Source: Pseudomonadota bacterium
GTDB taxonomy: Bacteria; Pseudomonadota; Gammaproteobacteria; Burkholderiales; Burkholderiaceae_C
Length of the DNA: 9,545 nucleotides
Assembly (NCBI GenBank): GCA_023394015.1
Contig: JAEXBL010000369.1
Location: 1 to 9,545 of the forward strand
Direction: 5' to 3'
A program made the position numbers and the translations under genes. Positions 7,616 through 9,545 of this stretch are shown in pieces (positions within the stretch are counted from its first letter, which is position 1; every line of letters begins with the position of its first letter). The notes below the pieces were generated by a model. It saw nothing but the letters and a program-made list of their open reading frames with translations, was not told the DNA's origin and ran no database searches.

Positions 7616-8161
7616 ATGAACCATCCCGCCAACGACGCCTCGCCGCTGGGCGACTTCAGCCAGTGCCATGTCGGCATCCTGTCGCAGTTGGACGAGCTGG
7701 GTGCCTTGCCCGGCATGATCGACACCGCCGTGCGCGCCCACGAGATCGCGCAGCAGACCATCGATTTCTTTCACGAGGCCGTGTTTGCGCACCACATCGA
7801 GGAAGAGAAAGAGCTGTTCCCGATCGTGCTGTCCAAGGCTGCACCCGGCGAGGAGAAGGACGCCGTGCGCCGGCTGGTGGACCAGCTCACGGCCCAGCAC
7901 CGGGACCTCGAGGCGCAGTGGCGCCAGCTGGAGCCACAACTCAAGCAGTTTCTCAAGGGCCAGGCCAGCGCGGTGGACGCCACCGGCGTGCAGCAACTGG
8001 TTCAGCAATACCGTGCGCACGCGCGCCTGGAAGAAAGCGAGTTCCTGCCGCTGTCGGCACGCATCCTGGGTCGCGAAAGCGCCGACATGGCCGAGCTGGG
8101 CCTGGCGCTGCACACGCGGCACGTGGTGCGCGCGGCGCGCCAGGGGCTGCGCGGCTCCTGA
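7616..8161 (+). CDS. Hemerythrin HHE-domain protein
   Basis: All-helical cytoplasmic protein of 181 residues with the di-iron ligand pattern of hemerythrin HHE domains. His18 is in the first helix (SQCHVGIL). His60-xxx-Glu64 is followed by LFP (HHIEEEKELFP). His95 is in TAQHRDLE. His135-xxx-Glu139 is in HARLEESEFLPL, and further His residues (166, 169) lie in the last helix. Such proteins bind oxygen, nitric oxide or iron or sense redox state; which applies here cannot be told. The spacing HxxxE...LFP / HxxxE...LPL is close to the consensus, so a di-iron site is likely. The ATG at 7616 has an AGGAG site 7 nt upstream. It is followed by a strong terminator. Confidence 0.88.
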   Translation: MNHPANDASPLGDFSQCHVGILSQLDELGALPGMIDTAVRAHEIAQQTIDFFHEAVFAHHIEEEKELFPIVLSKAAPGEEKDAVRRLVDQLTAQHRDLEAQWRQLEPQLKQFLKGQASAVDATGVQQLVQQYRAHARLEESEFLPLSARILGRESADMAELGLALHTRHVVRAARQGLRGS

Positions 8162-8184
8162 AGCCGCACCACCACGCACGCACA

Positions 8185-8210
8185 AGAAAGCCCGCGGCAG
8201 CGGGCTTTTC
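8185..8210. terminator. Intrinsic terminator between convergent genes
   Basis: A 9-bp perfect stem AAAGCCCGC (8187-8195) and GCGGGCTTT (8200-8208) with the loop GGCA, ending in TTTTCT on the plus strand. It lies 25 nt after the hemerythrin gene stop and 38 nt beyond the end of the convergent cytochrome gene. The A-rich left flank gives a U-rich tail on the minus strand too, so it can serve both genes. Confidence 0.9.
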
Positions 8211-8247
8211 TGATGGCAGCGCCCCCGAAGGAGCGACCGGCAGGCCC

Positions 8248-8913
8248 TCAGCGGAACTTGGGCTGCGGAATGGTCTTCAGCTCGCCCGGCAGGCTGCCGA
8301 TGTACTGGGCCATGGCCTTCAGCTCGGCGTTGGAGAACTGCTTGGCCATGCCGGCCATGATGGGGTTGCCCCGGCCCCAGGTCTGGTGCGAGTTGTCGCG
8401 GTAGGCCTTGAGCGCCATGAACAGGTAGTCGGGGTGCTGGCCGGCGATCTTGGGGTAGCTCGGATCGATGGATTTGCTGAAGTTGTCGCCGTGGCAGGAC
8501 ACGCAGGCGCCCTTTTGCAGCAGCTGCGCCACCTCGGCCCTGGGCTCGCGCGGGGCCGGCAGCTCGGCGGCCTGGTCATCCCGCCCCTGCTCGGCGTAGA
8601 AGGCGGCCACGTCGGCGATGTCCTGCTCGGTCAGCGTCACCGCGATGCCGCGCATGCTGGGGTGCTTGCGCTCGCCCTTCTTGTAGCTGTCGAGCACCAC
8701 CTCGATGTACTTGGCGTTCTGGCCCGAGATCTTGGGCACGCGGTACACCTCGGGAAAGCTCGACTTGTAGCCCACAATGCCATGGCAGCCGATGCACATG
8801 GCCACCTTGCCTTCACCGGCCTTGGCATCGCCCGTGACCTGGGCCTGGGCCGGCAGTGCGGCGGCGGTGGCCAGGGCCAGCGCAGCGAACATGGGGGACA
8901 GGGACATTTTCAT
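8248..8913 (-). CDS. Di-heme cytochrome c4-like protein
   Basis: Periplasmic c-type cytochrome of 221 residues. A signal peptide covers residues 1-24 (MKMSLSPMFAALALATAAAL, then PAQA before Gln25). Two class I heme domains follow: CIGCH at 40-44 with the likely axial Met87 (HPSMRGIA), and CVSCH at 137-141 with the likely axial Met187 (NPIMAGMA). KISGQNAKYI and KIAGQHPDYL in the two halves show the internal duplication typical of cytochrome c4. It carries electrons between the bc1 complex or other donors and terminal oxidases. The ATG at 8913 is chosen because it gives a normal signal peptide; a longer reading to 9024 would add 37 residues and hide it. No strong Shine-Dalgarno site is present. 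It is convergent with the hemerythrin gene and divergent from the MoxR gene. Confidence 0.93.
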   Translation of the reverse strand: MKMSLSPMFAALALATAAALPAQAQVTGDAKAGEGKVAMCIGCHGIVGYKSSFPEVYRVPKISGQNAKYIEVVLDSYKKGERKHPSMRGIAVTLTEQDIADVAAFYAEQGRDDQAAELPAPREPRAEVAQLLQKGACVSCHGDNFSKSIDPSYPKIAGQHPDYLFMALKAYRDNSHQTWGRGNPIMAGMAKQFSNAELKAMAQYIGSLPGELKTIPQPKFR

Positions 8914-9022
8914 TTTGCGCGCACAATCGAAGTTTGTTTGATCCAGGTCAGCGCGGATTGTAATCACGCTTGCATGATCCGCCGCCCCCTGATTAACCCC
9001 GTCATTGCACCGTTTTTCCGAC
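8914..9022. promoter_or_regulatory. Divergent promoter region, cytochrome c4-like / MoxR genes
   Basis: 109 bp between divergent start codons, more A+T-rich than the genes. TGTAAT at 8959-8964 on the plus strand resembles a -10 box, with TTGATC at 8938-8943 upstream but a short 15-nt spacer. On the minus strand CTGACC (8952-8947) is a weak -35 candidate. GATTGTAATC (8956-8965) is a small near-palindrome. No FNR-type TTGAT-N4-ATCAA site is present. Boxes are tentative. Confidence 0.35.
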
Positions 9023-9545
9023 ATGAAATTCCAAGGCTCCGAGAACTACGTCGCCACGCAGGACCTGATGCTGGCCGTCAACGCGTCCATCACGCTCAAG
9101 CGGCCGCTGCTGGTCAAGGGCGAGCCCGGCACCGGCAAGACCATGCTGGCCGAGGAAGTGGCCGAGGCGCTGGGCCTGCCGCTGCTGCAGTGGCACATCA
9201 AGAGCACCACCAAGGCGCAGCAGGGCCTGTACGAGTACGACGCCGTGAGCCGCCTGCGCGACAGCCAGCTGGGCGACGACCGAGTCAAGGACATCCAGAA
9301 CTACATCGTCAAGGGCGTGCTGTGGCAGGCCTTCACCGCCGACGCGCCGGTGGCGCTCTTGATCGACGAGATCGATAAGGCCGACATCGAATTCCCCAAC
9401 GACCTGCTGCGCGAGCTGGACCGCATGGAGTTCCACTGCTACGAAACGCGCGAGACCATCCGGGCGAAGCACCGGCCGGTGGTGTTCATCACTTCCAACA
9501 ACGAGAAGGAACTGCCCGACGCCTTTTTGCGGCGCTGCTTCTTCC
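9023..9545 (+). CDS. MoxR-family AAA+ ATPase, N-terminal part (cut by window edge)
   Basis: First 174 codons of an AAA+ ATPase of the MoxR class; the rest lies beyond the window. Walker A is GEPGTGKT (33-40), Walker B LLIDEIDKAD (112-121), and a sensor-1 segment VVFITSNNEKELPDAFLRRC follows at 153-172. MoxR ATPases act as chaperone-like remodelling factors, often with a VWA-domain partner encoded downstream, and help to mature enzyme complexes or insert metals; the partner gene would be outside the window. The ATG at 9023 directly precedes the conserved KFQGSENYVAT N-terminus. No clear Shine-Dalgarno site is visible (a T-rich stretch lies upstream). It is divergent from the cytochrome gene. 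Confidence 0.92.
   Translation, partial: MKFQGSENYVATQDLMLAVNASITLKRPLLVKGEPGTGKTMLAEEVAEALGLPLLQWHIKSTTKAQQGLYEYDAVSRLRDSQLGDDRVKDIQNYIVKGVLWQAFTADAPVALLIDEIDKADIEFPNDLLRELDRMEFHCYETRETIRAKHRPVVFITSNNEKELPDAFLRRCFF

Noticed and set aside
6998..8185. Minus-strand open reading frame of 395 codons
   Set aside because: Antisense to DUF1841 and hemerythrin genes, both of which have clear family motifs; this frame has none.
8914..9024. Longer cytochrome start at 9024
   Set aside because: It would put 37 residues before the signal peptide and extend over the MoxR start; the start at 8913 gives a normal secreted cytochrome.
7663..9378. Long plus-strand open reading frame (571 codons)
   Set aside because: It overlaps the hemerythrin gene in another frame, the terminator, the cytochrome gene on the other strand and the MoxR gene. 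Its translation is Arg/Ala/Gly-rich with no domain, an effect of high GC.

Overview
The window is GC-rich bacterial chromosome that looks like a member of the Burkholderiales, most probably Comamonadaceae-like. That assignment is an inference from a Bug/TctC-type receptor inside a catabolic operon and from the DUF1841, hemerythrin-domain, cytochrome c4-like and MoxR genes next door. No rRNA or tRNA is present to confirm it.

Left two thirds (1-7050): a catechol / beta-ketoadipate degradation cluster. A LysR-type regulator gene (6139-7050, +) is divergent from a minus-strand series: muconate cycloisomerase (catB), muconolactone isomerase (catC), a periplasmic Bug/TctC solute receptor, 3-oxoadipate enol-lactonase (pcaD/catD), a decayed IS200/IS605-type element, 3-oxoadipate CoA-transferase subunits A and B (pcaI, pcaJ), and the start of the 3-oxoadipyl-CoA thiolase gene (pcaF), cut by the window edge. 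Together these carry cis,cis-muconate through muconolactone, enol-lactone, 3-oxoadipate and 3-oxoadipyl-CoA to succinyl-CoA plus acetyl-CoA. No catechol 1,2-dioxygenase (catA) is seen here.

The cluster is in two blocks. The catB-catC-bug-pcaD genes are tightly packed (1-nt overlap or short gaps), as are pcaI-pcaJ-pcaF (gaps of about 26-28 nt, good Shine-Dalgarno sites). About 630 nt without an intact gene separates the blocks and holds the transposase remnant and a REP-like hairpin. The upper block may have been joined to the pcaIJF block by recombination or transposition at this point.

Right third (7055-9545): housekeeping-like genes. These are a DUF1841 protein starting 4 nt after the regulator stop, a hemerythrin HHE-domain protein with a good ribosome binding site, a strong hairpin terminator shared with a convergent two-heme cytochrome c4-like gene, and, divergent from the cytochrome, the first 174 codons of a MoxR-family AAA+ ATPase. 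No CRISPR, phage, toxin-antitoxin or defence system was found, and nothing supports a wholly new system. The most interesting points are the receptor inside the operon, the IS scar splitting the pathway, and the regulator, which does not look like classical CatR/CatM.
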